10,987 nucleotides of DNA from CAYZTD01 sp964638155 (GTDB taxonomy: Archaea; Thermoplasmatota; E2; DHVEG-1): positions 1 through 10,987 of the forward strand of contig CAZWYI010000045.1 of assembly GCA_964638155.1 (NCBI GenBank), in the 5' to 3' direction. This document shows positions 1 through 5,833 of the stretch, piece by piece; positions within the stretch are counted from its first letter, which is position 1, and every line of letters begins with the position of its first letter. The notes under the pieces were generated by a model. That model saw nothing but the letters and a program-made list of their open reading frames with translations. It was not told the origin of the DNA and ran no database searches. A program made the translations under genes and the position numbers.

Positions 1-75
1 AATCAACAAAAAATAAGATAGGATGGGATACTTAAATCTTATTTTGACAGTATCTATAAGGACTAATAGAAAGCA

Positions 76-83
76 TTAATAAA
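76..83 (+). promoter_or_regulatory. Putative TATA box of the small winged-helix gene
   Basis: The sequence TTAATAAA lies about 24-31 bases ahead of the ATG at 107. That is the spacing expected for an archaeal TATA box driving a leaderless or nearly leaderless mRNA. No Shine-Dalgarno sequence is visible ahead of this ATG, which fits. The region is AT-rich throughout, so chance similarity is a real alternative. Confidence 0.35.
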
Positions 84-106
84 CAGTAAATCGATTTGTT
101 CAACAT

Positions 107-301
107 ATGGCACAAAAAAATATTGATCTAGTTTTTAGTCTATTAAAAACATGTGAACCACAGACGCCAAATGAAATTGCAATTCAAGCTAAATTAAATC
201 AAAAAACCGTACAAACAATTTTATTGGACTTAGCAAATTCTAATGACAAAGTAAAAATGAAAAAGATCGGTAGATTCAGAATATTTTGGAAAATCAAATA
301 A
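107..301 (+). CDS. Small winged-helix DNA-binding protein (64 aa)
   Basis: This 64-residue basic protein looks like a single winged helix-turn-helix domain. Residues ~5-15 form a first helix (DLVFSLLKTC). Then 'TPNEIAIQAKLNQKTVQTILLDL' (residues ~20-42) has the shape of an HTH with its recognition helix. The end, 'VKMKKIGRFRIFWKIK', reads as the beta-hairpin wing. Proteins of this size and layout are common in archaea as transcription regulators or chromatin-associated factors, but I do not recognise a named family and see no ligand-binding domain. The ATG at 107 is chosen because a TATA-like box lies ~25 bases upstream. The gene stands alone and converges on the lipoyl operon with a 50-base gap, so context does not define its target. 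Confidence 0.7.
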   Translation: MAQKNIDLVFSLLKTCEPQTPNEIAIQAKLNQKTVQTILLDLANSNDKVKMKKIGRFRIFWKIK

Positions 302-306
302 AAAAT
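296..306 (-). terminator. Possible T-run terminator of the lipoyl operon
   Basis: On the minus strand a run of six Ts (complement of 300-305) lies ~46 bases after the stop of the last operon gene. Archaeal RNA polymerase commonly stops at T-rich tracts without a hairpin, and none is evident here. The tract overlaps the end of the convergent winged-helix gene. Weak evidence in such AT-rich DNA. Confidence 0.25.
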
Positions 307-310
307 ATCA

Positions 311-323
311 TTTATCTTTTTAT
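311..323 (+). terminator. Possible T-rich terminator of the winged-helix gene
   Basis: A T-rich tract (TTTATCTTTTTAT) begins ten bases after the stop codon of the 64-aa gene, in the short gap between convergent genes. It is of the U-rich kind used for intrinsic termination in archaea. It has no obvious stem and the call rests only on composition and position. Confidence 0.3.
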
Positions 324-351
324 TATAAAAGTTACCGCATCTTTATGATAC

Positions 352-1380
352 TTAACTCCATAGCTGTTCTTGAATCAGTTTTATATCTCCCCTGTTAGGT
401 TTAAATGGATAATTTCTTAGTTCTATCCCGGGTGGAGAATTTGCATATGGGCGATTACAAGCCACATTTCCCTTATCATCTGGGCATCCACTTGTCATAA
501 AAGGTGTACCTCTAGAAATAATTTCTAATAATTTTTTATCTGTCAGCCCAAAATCACTTAATCTTTCAGAGGAATTAAAACAAAATTCATTGATAGAACT
601 TATTCCCTCGTCAATAAGATATCTGGCAAGTTGAATCCTTCGATATTGACCAATTGGTGGTTGTGGATGATCTGCAAGTTCAGAATCTTTTTCAGGGAAA
701 AATGAAAAAAGATGAGTGCTTCCACCCATATCATATGATCTTTGTATAGTATCGATCATTTCTTTTTCGGTTTCACCAAGTCCGACAATAAGATGAATAC
801 CAACCTTTCTTTTTCCAAAAATATCTATTGAATCTTTATAACTATTCCAATACTCATCCCATTTATGAGGACCATTAACATTTTTACCGCGGATCTTTTC
901 AAAAAGTTCAGGTGTAGCACAATCTATTGCTATACCAATCATATCAGCTCCGCTTTCTTTGAATTCTATAAGATTTTCTTTATTTAGAACAGTCGGTGAA
1001 ATCAATAATGAAATAGGTACATCCAATCGTTTTTTTAGTTCTTTTGTAACAAAAACTGTATCTTTAACTGCTCTAGTGTTTGTAACCATTGAGATGCAAA
1101 CTCTCTTTACAATTTCAGGTTTATCATTTATTCCTTTGACAATTTTATCAATTGAGTAAATAGGCCATTCGACTCTGATGAAACTTTTATCAACATAAAC
1201 ACCAGGTCTTTTCATTGATAGTCCACAATAACCACAGTTTCCAGCACATCCTGATGAATAAGTTAGTAGTAAATTAATACAAGGTAGTTTTGCATCTCTA
1301 TAAAATCGTCCATTTTTATAACCGAGTGTCATTGCAGCTGCAAGACTTGTTCGTAAATATTCTGGGCTTTCTTTATTCAT
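352..1380 (-). CDS. Radical SAM lipoyl synthase component (LipS1/LipS2 pair, probably LipS1; 342 aa)
   Basis: Predicted radical SAM enzyme, one of the two proteins that together insert sulfur at C6 and C8 of a protein-bound octanoyl group in archaea and some bacteria lacking LipA. The SAM-cluster motif CX3CX2C is at Cys45, Cys49 and Cys52 (SGCAGNCGYC), followed by a biotin-synthase-like barrel; 'IVGLGETEKEM' (~198-208) is a typical radical SAM strand. A second conserved-looking element, Cys299 and Cys308 in 'GCPDDKGNVACNRPYANSPPG', could help hold an auxiliary Fe-S cluster that donates sulfur; Cys34 or Cys267 might be a further ligand, which is my guess. Last gene of the operon, 19 bases after its upstream partner. 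The ATG at 1380 is the only sensible start. The pair assignment rests on context plus family resemblance; I think this is LipS1, but the numbering of the two is not secure. Confidence 0.8.
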   Translation of the reverse strand: MNKESPEYLRTSLAAAMTLGYKNGRFYRDAKLPCINLLLTYSSGCAGNCGYCGLSMKRPGVYVDKSFIRVEWPIYSIDKIVKGINDKPEIVKRVCISMVTNTRAVKDTVFVTKELKKRLDVPISLLISPTVLNKENLIEFKESGADMIGIAIDCATPELFEKIRGKNVNGPHKWDEYWNSYKDSIDIFGKRKVGIHLIVGLGETEKEMIDTIQRSYDMGGSTHLFSFFPEKDSELADHPQPPIGQYRRIQLARYLIDEGISSINEFCFNSSERLSDFGLTDKKLLEIISRGTPFMTSGCPDDKGNVACNRPYANSPPGIELRNYPFKPNRGDIKLIQEQLWS

Positions 1381-1399
1381 ATTTTCAAATCCATAATTA

Positions 1400-2329
1400 T
1401 CATTTTATATCAATTGAGCAACATGATTTTTGCCAAGATATATTTAATTTTAAATCTTTTGCCTTTTTTATTGCCTCATCAGATGGAAGCGCAAGTCTAT
1501 TAACACCAGCATCAAGAGCATATAGTTCGATATCAATATTGGATCTATCTCTTGCACATCCCAAAGAAACAGGAACATCTGGCATAGTTATTTTTACTTT
1601 TGCAATAATTTTAGCAATATCCAGTGGATCAGGACTAACGATATCTTCCATGGGCGTTCCCTTCAAACTCATCAATGAAACTATTGTAACAAGCAAAGGA
1701 CTATAATTTTTTATAATATCAATTGCTTTGTATTCACCAATAACATTTCCATAATTTAATCCGACAACGATGTGAGGAACAAAAGGTATACCTTCTCTAT
1801 CTAATGAATCAATTGTTTGTTTTATTTTTTCAATTCCAAAATCGCAGTGATATACTTTTTTAAGCGTTTCATCATCACCAATCACATCAATTAAAGCTTG
1901 GTCGATGTTTGCATCTTTTAATTTTTTTGCAGTACCCTTATCAAGAATTCCACAATGGACTGATACAAATAGATTTGTATCTTCTTTTATTTTTTTAATC
2001 CCAGAGATATAATCATCCCATGGTAAAGAACCATCCTTAAAACTACCGCCACTAATAAGACAACCATGGTTTCCTTTTTTTTCTAAATCCAAACATATTT
2101 GATACAAATCATCTGAGTTTTTTGCAGGAATCATAGTCTCAAGTATTTTTCCCTTGCAGTGATCACACTGCAGATCACAATTTGAACCAGTTATAGATAT
2201 TGCTGGGTATTTACCCCATGATCCATTGTATCTAAACATACCTGGATGATAAAATGAAATGTTTCTTCCAAAATTTTTATATGAAATTTTTTTTGATTTA
2301 TCAAATATTTCATTTATCTCATCATTCAT
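1400..2329 (-). CDS. Radical SAM lipoyl synthase component (LipS1/LipS2 pair, probably LipS2; 309 aa)
   Basis: Second radical SAM protein of the operon, resembling the 'biotin synthetase homologue' group. The CX3CX2C motif is at Cys51, Cys55 and Cys58 (NCDLQCDHCKGK), followed by 'LISGGSFKDG' (91-100), a GGE-like SAM-binding strand. The C-terminus carries Cys258 ('LGCARDRS') and a terminal Cys303-Cys304 pair, plausible ligands of a second cluster or a thiol relay. Together with the 342-aa neighbour it would form the two-component lipoyl synthase shown in Thermococcus kodakarensis. The start chosen is the ATG at 2329, which overlaps the stop of the flavoprotein gene by 8 bases and is preceded by GTGAT, a weak Shine-Dalgarno match. 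A TTG at 2395 would add 22 residues and a 74-base overlap and is unlikely. Confidence 0.8.
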   Translation of the reverse strand: MNDEINEIFDKSKKISYKNFGRNISFYHPGMFRYNGSWGKYPAISITGSNCDLQCDHCKGKILETMIPAKNSDDLYQICLDLEKKGNHGCLISGGSFKDGSLPWDDYISGIKKIKEDTNLFVSVHCGILDKGTAKKLKDANIDQALIDVIGDDETLKKVYHCDFGIEKIKQTIDSLDREGIPFVPHIVVGLNYGNVIGEYKAIDIIKNYSPLLVTIVSLMSLKGTPMEDIVSPDPLDIAKIIAKVKITMPDVPVSLGCARDRSNIDIELYALDAGVNRLALPSDEAIKKAKDLKLNISWQKSCCSIDIK

Positions 2330-3371
2330 AATAATCACGAAAAACAGTCCAACATTTTTTAAAGACTTTTTCAAAATCACTCCAATTTTTTTCAAGTAAA
2401 ATTCTTTTATTTTTTGCTCTGTTTAATTCTTCTTGGAAAATATTTTTCCAACTTTTTTCATATTTTTTCAAAATTAATTTGTTATTATTTTCAACAGAAT
2501 CAGATGCATATTTTCCAGCAAGACTGCCACATATGACAGCTTGAGTAATACCGCCACCTGTAATTGAATGAGTATGTCCTGCTGCATCACCAACTAGGAT
2601 TATATTGTCTTTTACTGTTTGTAAAGGACCCCCAACTGGAATAAGACCTCCGGTTTTTGAGATAATTTCATTTTCAATAGTTCCTTTTTCTTCTAAAAAA
2701 GATATGAAATTTTCAAGTATTTTATTTAAATTTATAAAATCCTTTTTTTGTTTTATTCCAACTCCTATATTAGCATAATCATGTTTTGGAAAAACCCATC
2801 CGTAACCACCAAATATATCATTTCTAAAATATACCTGCGTATGATTTAAAGATTTTTTTAATTTGACTTTGTACTGTGCAGAAATTAAAAATTCAGAGTT
2901 TTTTTCACTAATTATATCCCCAACTGTAGATTTAGGACCATCAGCACCTATGACTATTTTTGCTTTTATTTTTTTTAGTGATTTATTTTGTTTTATTAAA
3001 AAATTATCTTTTTCTTTTTTGATAAAACTAGTATTTACATATAGATCTACACCTTTTTTAACAGATAAATCAGCTAATTTTTTATCAAATATTTCTCTAT
3101 TTAAAATATAACCCGGTGATTTTGTTTGATAGCAGAATCCATTCATATCAAATGTTTTCATTGAATTGATTTTTTGACTAATACATGAATCATCGATATC
3201 TATCTTATTAAGTAATAATTTTGGAATGTATTCAGCACATTGAACTGGTTTTCCAATTTCTTTTTTTTTATCAATTAACAAAATGTTTGAATTTTTTTCA
3301 GCTGCTTTAATTGCAGCACATGAACCAGCAGGACCCGCGCCAACAATTAAGATATCATATTTTCCTTGCAT
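2322..3371 (-). CDS. lipT: LipT-like FAD-dependent oxidoreductase (geranylgeranyl reductase family)
   Basis: Flavoprotein of the geranylgeranyl reductase family (349 aa, usual length). Residues 11-16 are the FAD-binding GxGxxG (GAGPAG). 'GKPVQCAEYIP' (40-50) is the family's conserved Cys region. 'GADGPKSTVG' (142-151), 'YGWVFPK' (190-196) and 'GDAAGHTHSITGGG' (261-274) are the other FAD-fold signatures. Such enzymes often saturate archaeal lipids, but a subgroup called LipT is encoded beside lipS1/lipS2 and thought to pass electrons to the radical SAM lipoyl synthases. Its position between the ligase and both radical SAM genes makes the LipT role the better reading. The ATG at 3371 overlaps the ligase stop by 17 bases and has a good Shine-Dalgarno sequence. 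Role by context; FAD binding by motif. Confidence 0.8.
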   Translation of the reverse strand: MQGKYDILIVGAGPAGSCAAIKAAEKNSNILLIDKKKEIGKPVQCAEYIPKLLLNKIDIDDSCISQKINSMKTFDMNGFCYQTKSPGYILNREIFDKKLADLSVKKGVDLYVNTSFIKKEKDNFLIKQNKSLKKIKAKIVIGADGPKSTVGDIISEKNSEFLISAQYKVKLKKSLNHTQVYFRNDIFGGYGWVFPKHDYANIGVGIKQKKDFINLNKILENFISFLEEKGTIENEIISKTGGLIPVGGPLQTVKDNIILVGDAAGHTHSITGGGITQAVICGSLAGKYASDSVENNNKLILKKYEKSWKNIFQEELNRAKNKRILLEKNWSDFEKVFKKCWTVFRDYYE

Positions 3372-4926
3372 CGATAACCTTCTGTAAAAGTAATATATTT
3401 AGATCGGTTTGACTATCAAAAATCCCAGCATATGCATCATTTTGTCTTCCTAGCTCGTAACATGTCGTATTATCAATATCTAATAGAATTCCAGGTATTT
3501 TTGATTCTTGAAAATCTTCAAAATGTTTTGTATAAAAGGCTTCACAGCAGCAACCAATATATGATTTTACATTATCCTTTCTAAAGTCTTTTAAAGTATT
3601 GATTAGATCCTCAAAGCTAAGGATTGTTGTTAACCACATTTTCTCATTATTTCCAATTGAGAACGCATCTGAGATACTGCATTTTCCACATTCAACGCAT
3701 TCTCGTTTATACCGATATTTACAATCAAGTGATTTTGCACAGTAAGGAAGTAACAAATGGTTTGGATTTGTTTTTATTATTTCACTAAAAGAACCATTAA
3801 CTGTATGAATACTATTAACTAAATTCAATGGGATGTCATACTCAAGCATCTTTATTTTTTCAAAGGTTTTCTTAACTGCTTTAATGAAATCATTAGAATT
3901 TACACCAGGTATTTTTGGTTTTTTTTCTTTAAAGAAATTTTTTATTATTTTACTTACAATCTTAAAATCTGCTTTAACATCTTTTAGTTTTGATTCTAAA
4001 TCAACAATTATCCTATTTGGATAAGTGAAAAAATCACCTGTTATAAATGCACTTTGAATTCTTTTATTTCTCAGATTATACATCAAAGAGATTCTAATAA
4101 GACCGCCTTTTGCTTTGTAAATGGATTTAATTAGATTTTGTTCATCCTTTGGATATCTAACCTTGTTTATCCATTCTTCGGATTCATATTTTGGAAGTAT
4201 TTTTTCAAAATATGTTTGTTCACTTTTTGTTAGATTCCCAGGTTTAAGATTTATTTCAAATTCTTCTTCAAAACTTTGTTTTAAAATCTGTTTTAAATAT
4301 GAAATCTTAGGTAATTTATCAAGCTCCCATCTAAGACACGTGACTCTTTCTTTTGCCTCATCAATTTCTTTATCTTTTAGTTTTTCAATAGGTATCCTTA
4401 ATGCTTTAATCATAGATCTGATATCAAAATCAACAAGTAAAGTTCCTTGAAATAAAAAGACATTGCCCTCTTCAGTACCGCCAGTTCCAGATATTTTTTT
4501 ACCATTTATTTCTATATCATTTCTTGGTCTGAATTCTGCATTTAAACCTAATTTTTTTAAACAATTTATCAAAGGCTTGCTTAGTATATTAAAAAAAGAT
4601 GAATCTGCTATTCCAACATCAAAAAAATCCTTGTCACAGATTATTTCCCAGCCAATTTGTGTTTTGTCAAAATATATTGTTCCTCCACCAGTCACACGCC
4701 GATTTATATCTATCCCTTCTGATCTGCAGAAATCTAATCTTAACTCCTGATCAATATTTTGATGATATCCTACAAGCACACAATTGGGTTTAAATTGTAA
4801 AAAATGAATTGTATTTGGTGTATTATCCTTGTTTTTTACTTTTAGAAATGTTTCATCAAGAGCCATATTCTGAGCAGCTGTTTTGTAATTAGTATCAAGC
4901 AGTCGCCAATTATCCAAATATATCAC
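3355..4926 (-). CDS. Lipoate-protein ligase (LplA + LplB-type domain) fused to a C-terminal DUF116 domain
   Basis: First gene of the lipoyl operon; about 523 aa from GTG 4926. Numbering here is from the longer GTG start at 4971 (538 aa). Residues ~20-245 are a biotin/lipoate ligase catalytic domain: 'RRVTGGGTIYFD' (91-102) and 'NGKKISGTGG' (156-165), whose Lys159 matches the substrate-contacting lysine. Residues ~262-380 resemble the LplB accessory domain (KAKGGLIRISL, ITGDFFTYP, DLESKL), so this is an sLpl(AB)-like ligase joined in one chain. Residues ~390-538 match DUF116: Cys411, 417, 425, 428, 431, then Cys474-476 and Cys504, likely metal or Fe-S ligands. It would adenylate octanoate or lipoate and load it on a lipoyl domain in the cytoplasm. 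GTG 4926 puts 'WRLLDT' at the usual N-terminal position; the extra 15 residues from GTG 4971 are Lys-rich and unlike the family. Start choice is uncertain. Confidence 0.82.
   Translation of the reverse strand: MIYLDNWRLLDTNYKTAAQNMALDETFLKVKNKDNTPNTIHFLQFKPNCVLVGYHQNIDQELRLDFCRSEGIDINRRVTGGGTIYFDKTQIGWEIICDKDFFDVGIADSSFFNILSKPLINCLKKLGLNAEFRPRNDIEINGKKISGTGGTEEGNVFLFQGTLLVDFDIRSMIKALRIPIEKLKDKEIDEAKERVTCLRWELDKLPKISYLKQILKQSFEEEFEINLKPGNLTKSEQTYFEKILPKYESEEWINKVRYPKDEQNLIKSIYKAKGGLIRISLMYNLRNKRIQSAFITGDFFTYPNRIIVDLESKLKDVKADFKIVSKIIKNFFKEKKPKIPGVNSNDFIKAVKKTFEKIKMLEYDIPLNLVNSIHTVNGSFSEIIKTNPNHLLLPYCAKSLDCKYRYKRECVECGKCSISDAFSIGNNEKMWLTTILSFEDLINTLKDFRKDNVKSYIGCCCEAFYTKHFEDFQESKIPGILLDIDNTTCYELGRQNDAYAGIFDSQTDLNILLLQKVIDARKI
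3373..3383 (-). promoter_or_regulatory. Shine-Dalgarno site of the lipT-like gene
   Basis: The minus strand reads AGAAGGTTATC directly before the ATG, a near match to the GGAGGTGATC complement of the 16S 3' end. The GAAGG core sits six bases from the start codon, inside the 3' end of the ligase gene. It fixes the lipT start and shows that internal operon genes can use Shine-Dalgarno initiation, while the outer genes seem leaderless. Confidence 0.65.
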
Positions 4927-5029
4927 TCTTAATTTTTTTAAGTAATTCTGCTCTTTTTTTTCCAATAACACACTTTGAATCTAATTCTAACCAAATAGTT
5001 GTCTTAATTTCAAACACAAAAATAGATGA

Positions 5030-5038
5030 TTTAAGTAA
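5030..5038 (-). promoter_or_regulatory. Candidate TATA-like element of the lipoyl operon
   Basis: The minus strand has ACTTAAATC here, within the repeat unit found again at 4937-4948. Initiation ~25 bases downstream would give a leader of roughly 40-85 bases, depending on the ligase start. Another AT-rich box (TTTATG, 5042-5047) is an equal candidate, so the assignment is tentative. Confidence 0.22.
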
Positions 5039-5093
5039 TTCATAAATTTTTTTAAAAATAATATGCCAAAGAACTTATTCTAAATTATCTTTT

Positions 5094-5100
5094 TATATAA
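5094..5100 (+). promoter_or_regulatory. TATA box of the HTH gene
   Basis: TATATAA sits 20-26 bases ahead of the ATG at 5120, within a T-rich context (CTTTTTATATAAG). This spacing places transcription start at or next to the ATG, so the mRNA should be leaderless. No Shine-Dalgarno sequence is present, in agreement. Confidence 0.6.
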
Positions 5101-5119
5101 GTTTGTTACATAGTAGATA

Positions 5120-5632
5120 ATGTCACAACAAAATTTACCAGTTGATCTTATTAAAAAAATAAGATATTATGTTATAAAATATAATTCTAAAATAGATGCT
5201 GCAAACAAACTTGGTCTTTCTTATGATACCTTACTATATTATACAAAAGATATTAGACTTAAATCAAGAAAAAAGGATACAGATAATTTAGGTATTTATG
5301 GAAAGTCGTTGGATCTTCTAAAAGAACTAATGAAAAATGGTTATGCTTTTTCATCGAAAAAGTATAAAACAACTCATTACGTTAAATTAAAGAAATATTT
5401 CCCAAATATTAGAAGAGCAAAGATCCATGGAAAGATGATTTATTATTTAGATGATAAATCCAAGATAGCTGCAAATGCATTTCTTGAAGCTTCAAATAAA
5501 AAAGTTATGAGTTATCAAGAGTTAAAACAGATAACTAAAGTTTTTGATACAAAATTGAGTAAAGAAGAAAAATTCAATAATTTTCAGGAGAAAAGTGATT
5601 CTTTGGCGTTTTTTTGCATTCGGAAGTACTGA
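5120..5632 (+). CDS. HTH DNA-binding protein of unknown family (170 aa)
   Basis: Basic 170-residue protein. Residues ~8-42 contain a likely helix-turn-helix: 'SKIDAANKLGLSYDTLLYYT' (23-42) fits the helix-turn-recognition-helix pattern. The remainder, around 'LLKELMKNGYAF' (65-77), 'YFPNIRRAKIHGKMIYYL' (93-110) and 'KVMSYQELKQITKVF' (128-142), is a compact alpha/beta region with the look of a conserved archaeal family, but I cannot name it. It diverges from the lipoyl operon and may regulate it; only position suggests that. The last codons pass through a T7 run (5600-5606). Dropping one T would change the tail from CIRKY to a slightly longer AFGSTENN, so the C-terminus may reflect a homopolymer error or recent slippage. 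Start supported by the TATA box. Confidence 0.75.
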   Translation: MSQQNLPVDLIKKIRYYVIKYNSKIDAANKLGLSYDTLLYYTKDIRLKSRKKDTDNLGIYGKSLDLLKELMKNGYAFSSKKYKTTHYVKLKKYFPNIRRAKIHGKMIYYLDDKSKIAANAFLEASNKKVMSYQELKQITKVFDTKLSKEEKFNNFQEKSDSLAFFCIRKY

Positions 5633-5691
5633 AAATAATTAAAGTTGATTCGTTTAAATTTGTTCTCTAGGTAAAATTCTAAAAGGCGTAA

Positions 5692-5703
5692 TTTTTAATA
5701 ATA
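5692..5703 (+). promoter_or_regulatory. Candidate TATA region for tRNA-Glu
   Basis: TTTTTAATAATA lies 37-48 bases ahead of the mature tRNA 5' end, which would allow a 5' leader of about 10-20 bases removed by RNase P. A second AT box (GATATAATTTA, 5721-5731) is too close to the mature end to act in the usual way. The remainder of 5633-5739 shows no gene. Confidence 0.3.
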
Positions 5704-5739
5704 GGTTTGCATTCCGGAAAGATATAATTTAGTAAACCT

Positions 5740-5814
5740 GCTCCCGTGGTGTAGTCCGGCCAATCATTCTGGCCTTTCGAGCCAGCTACACGGGTTCGAA
5801 TCCCGTCGGGAGCA
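5740..5814 (+). tRNA. tRNA-Glu (anticodon UUC)
   Basis: A complete 75-base cloverleaf without an encoded CCA. The acceptor stem GCTCCCG pairs fully with CGGGAGC, followed by discriminator A. The anticodon stem CTGGC/GCCAG encloses loop CTTTCGA, giving anticodon UUC, which reads GAA and GAG as glutamate. The T arm is ACGGG-TTCGAAT-CCCGT with a perfect stem. The D arm GGTGTAGTCCGGCCAATCAT is the sequence typical of archaeal tRNA-Glu. There is no intron. It lies between the HTH gene and the convergent acyltransferase gene, whose stop codon is only 19 bases past its end. Confidence 0.96.
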
Positions 5815-5820
5815 TTTTTT
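5815..5820 (+). terminator. T-run terminator after tRNA-Glu
   Basis: Six Ts follow directly after the discriminator base, with more T-rich sequence to about 5833. This matches the U-run at which archaeal tRNA transcription stops and also separates the tRNA from the convergent acyltransferase gene. Confidence 0.45.
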
Positions 5821-5833
5821 CTATATCGTTTTA

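Larger units (their letters stand above)
4927..5119. other. Divergent AT-rich promoter region between lipoyl operon and HTH gene
   Basis: About 190 bases between divergently transcribed genes, with no convincing gene or RNA. It holds the TATA box of the rightward HTH gene and, presumably, the promoter of the leftward operon. A 12-base direct repeat, TTTAAGTAATTC, occurs at 4937-4948 and again at 5030-5041. The second copy lies well upstream of the operon start and the first just ahead of GTG 4926. On the minus strand each copy includes CTTAAA, which could be a TATA-like element or an operator half. The 4971-4927 part would be coding if the longer ligase start were used. Confidence 0.5.

Noticed and set aside
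27..54. Inverted repeat GATACT...AGTATC with a 16-base spacer upstream of the winged-helix gene
   Set aside because: Only six bases per arm in AT-rich DNA and far from the likely TATA box; expected by chance.
1290..1706. 138-aa plus-strand reading frame across the junction of the two radical SAM genes
   Set aside because: Antisense shadow of two well-supported genes; its composition is what the reverse strand of AT-rich coding DNA gives, and no domain is visible.
2330..2395. 22-residue N-terminal extension of the LipS2-like protein from a TTG codon
   Set aside because: It would overlap the flavoprotein gene by 74 bases, starts with TTG, and the added residues do not look like the family. 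The ATG at 2329 has normal overlap and family-like start.
2322..3371. Geranylgeranyl reductase for membrane lipid saturation
   Set aside because: The family is right, but its place inside the ligase/radical SAM operon, with overlapping genes on both sides, favours the LipT role. Lipid saturation cannot be fully excluded.
4927..4971. Longer ligase start at GTG 4971
   Set aside because: Adds a Lys-rich 15-residue segment with no counterpart in ligases. GTG 4926 puts the conserved WRLLDT at the N-terminus. Neither has a clear Shine-Dalgarno sequence, so this remains a preference rather than proof.
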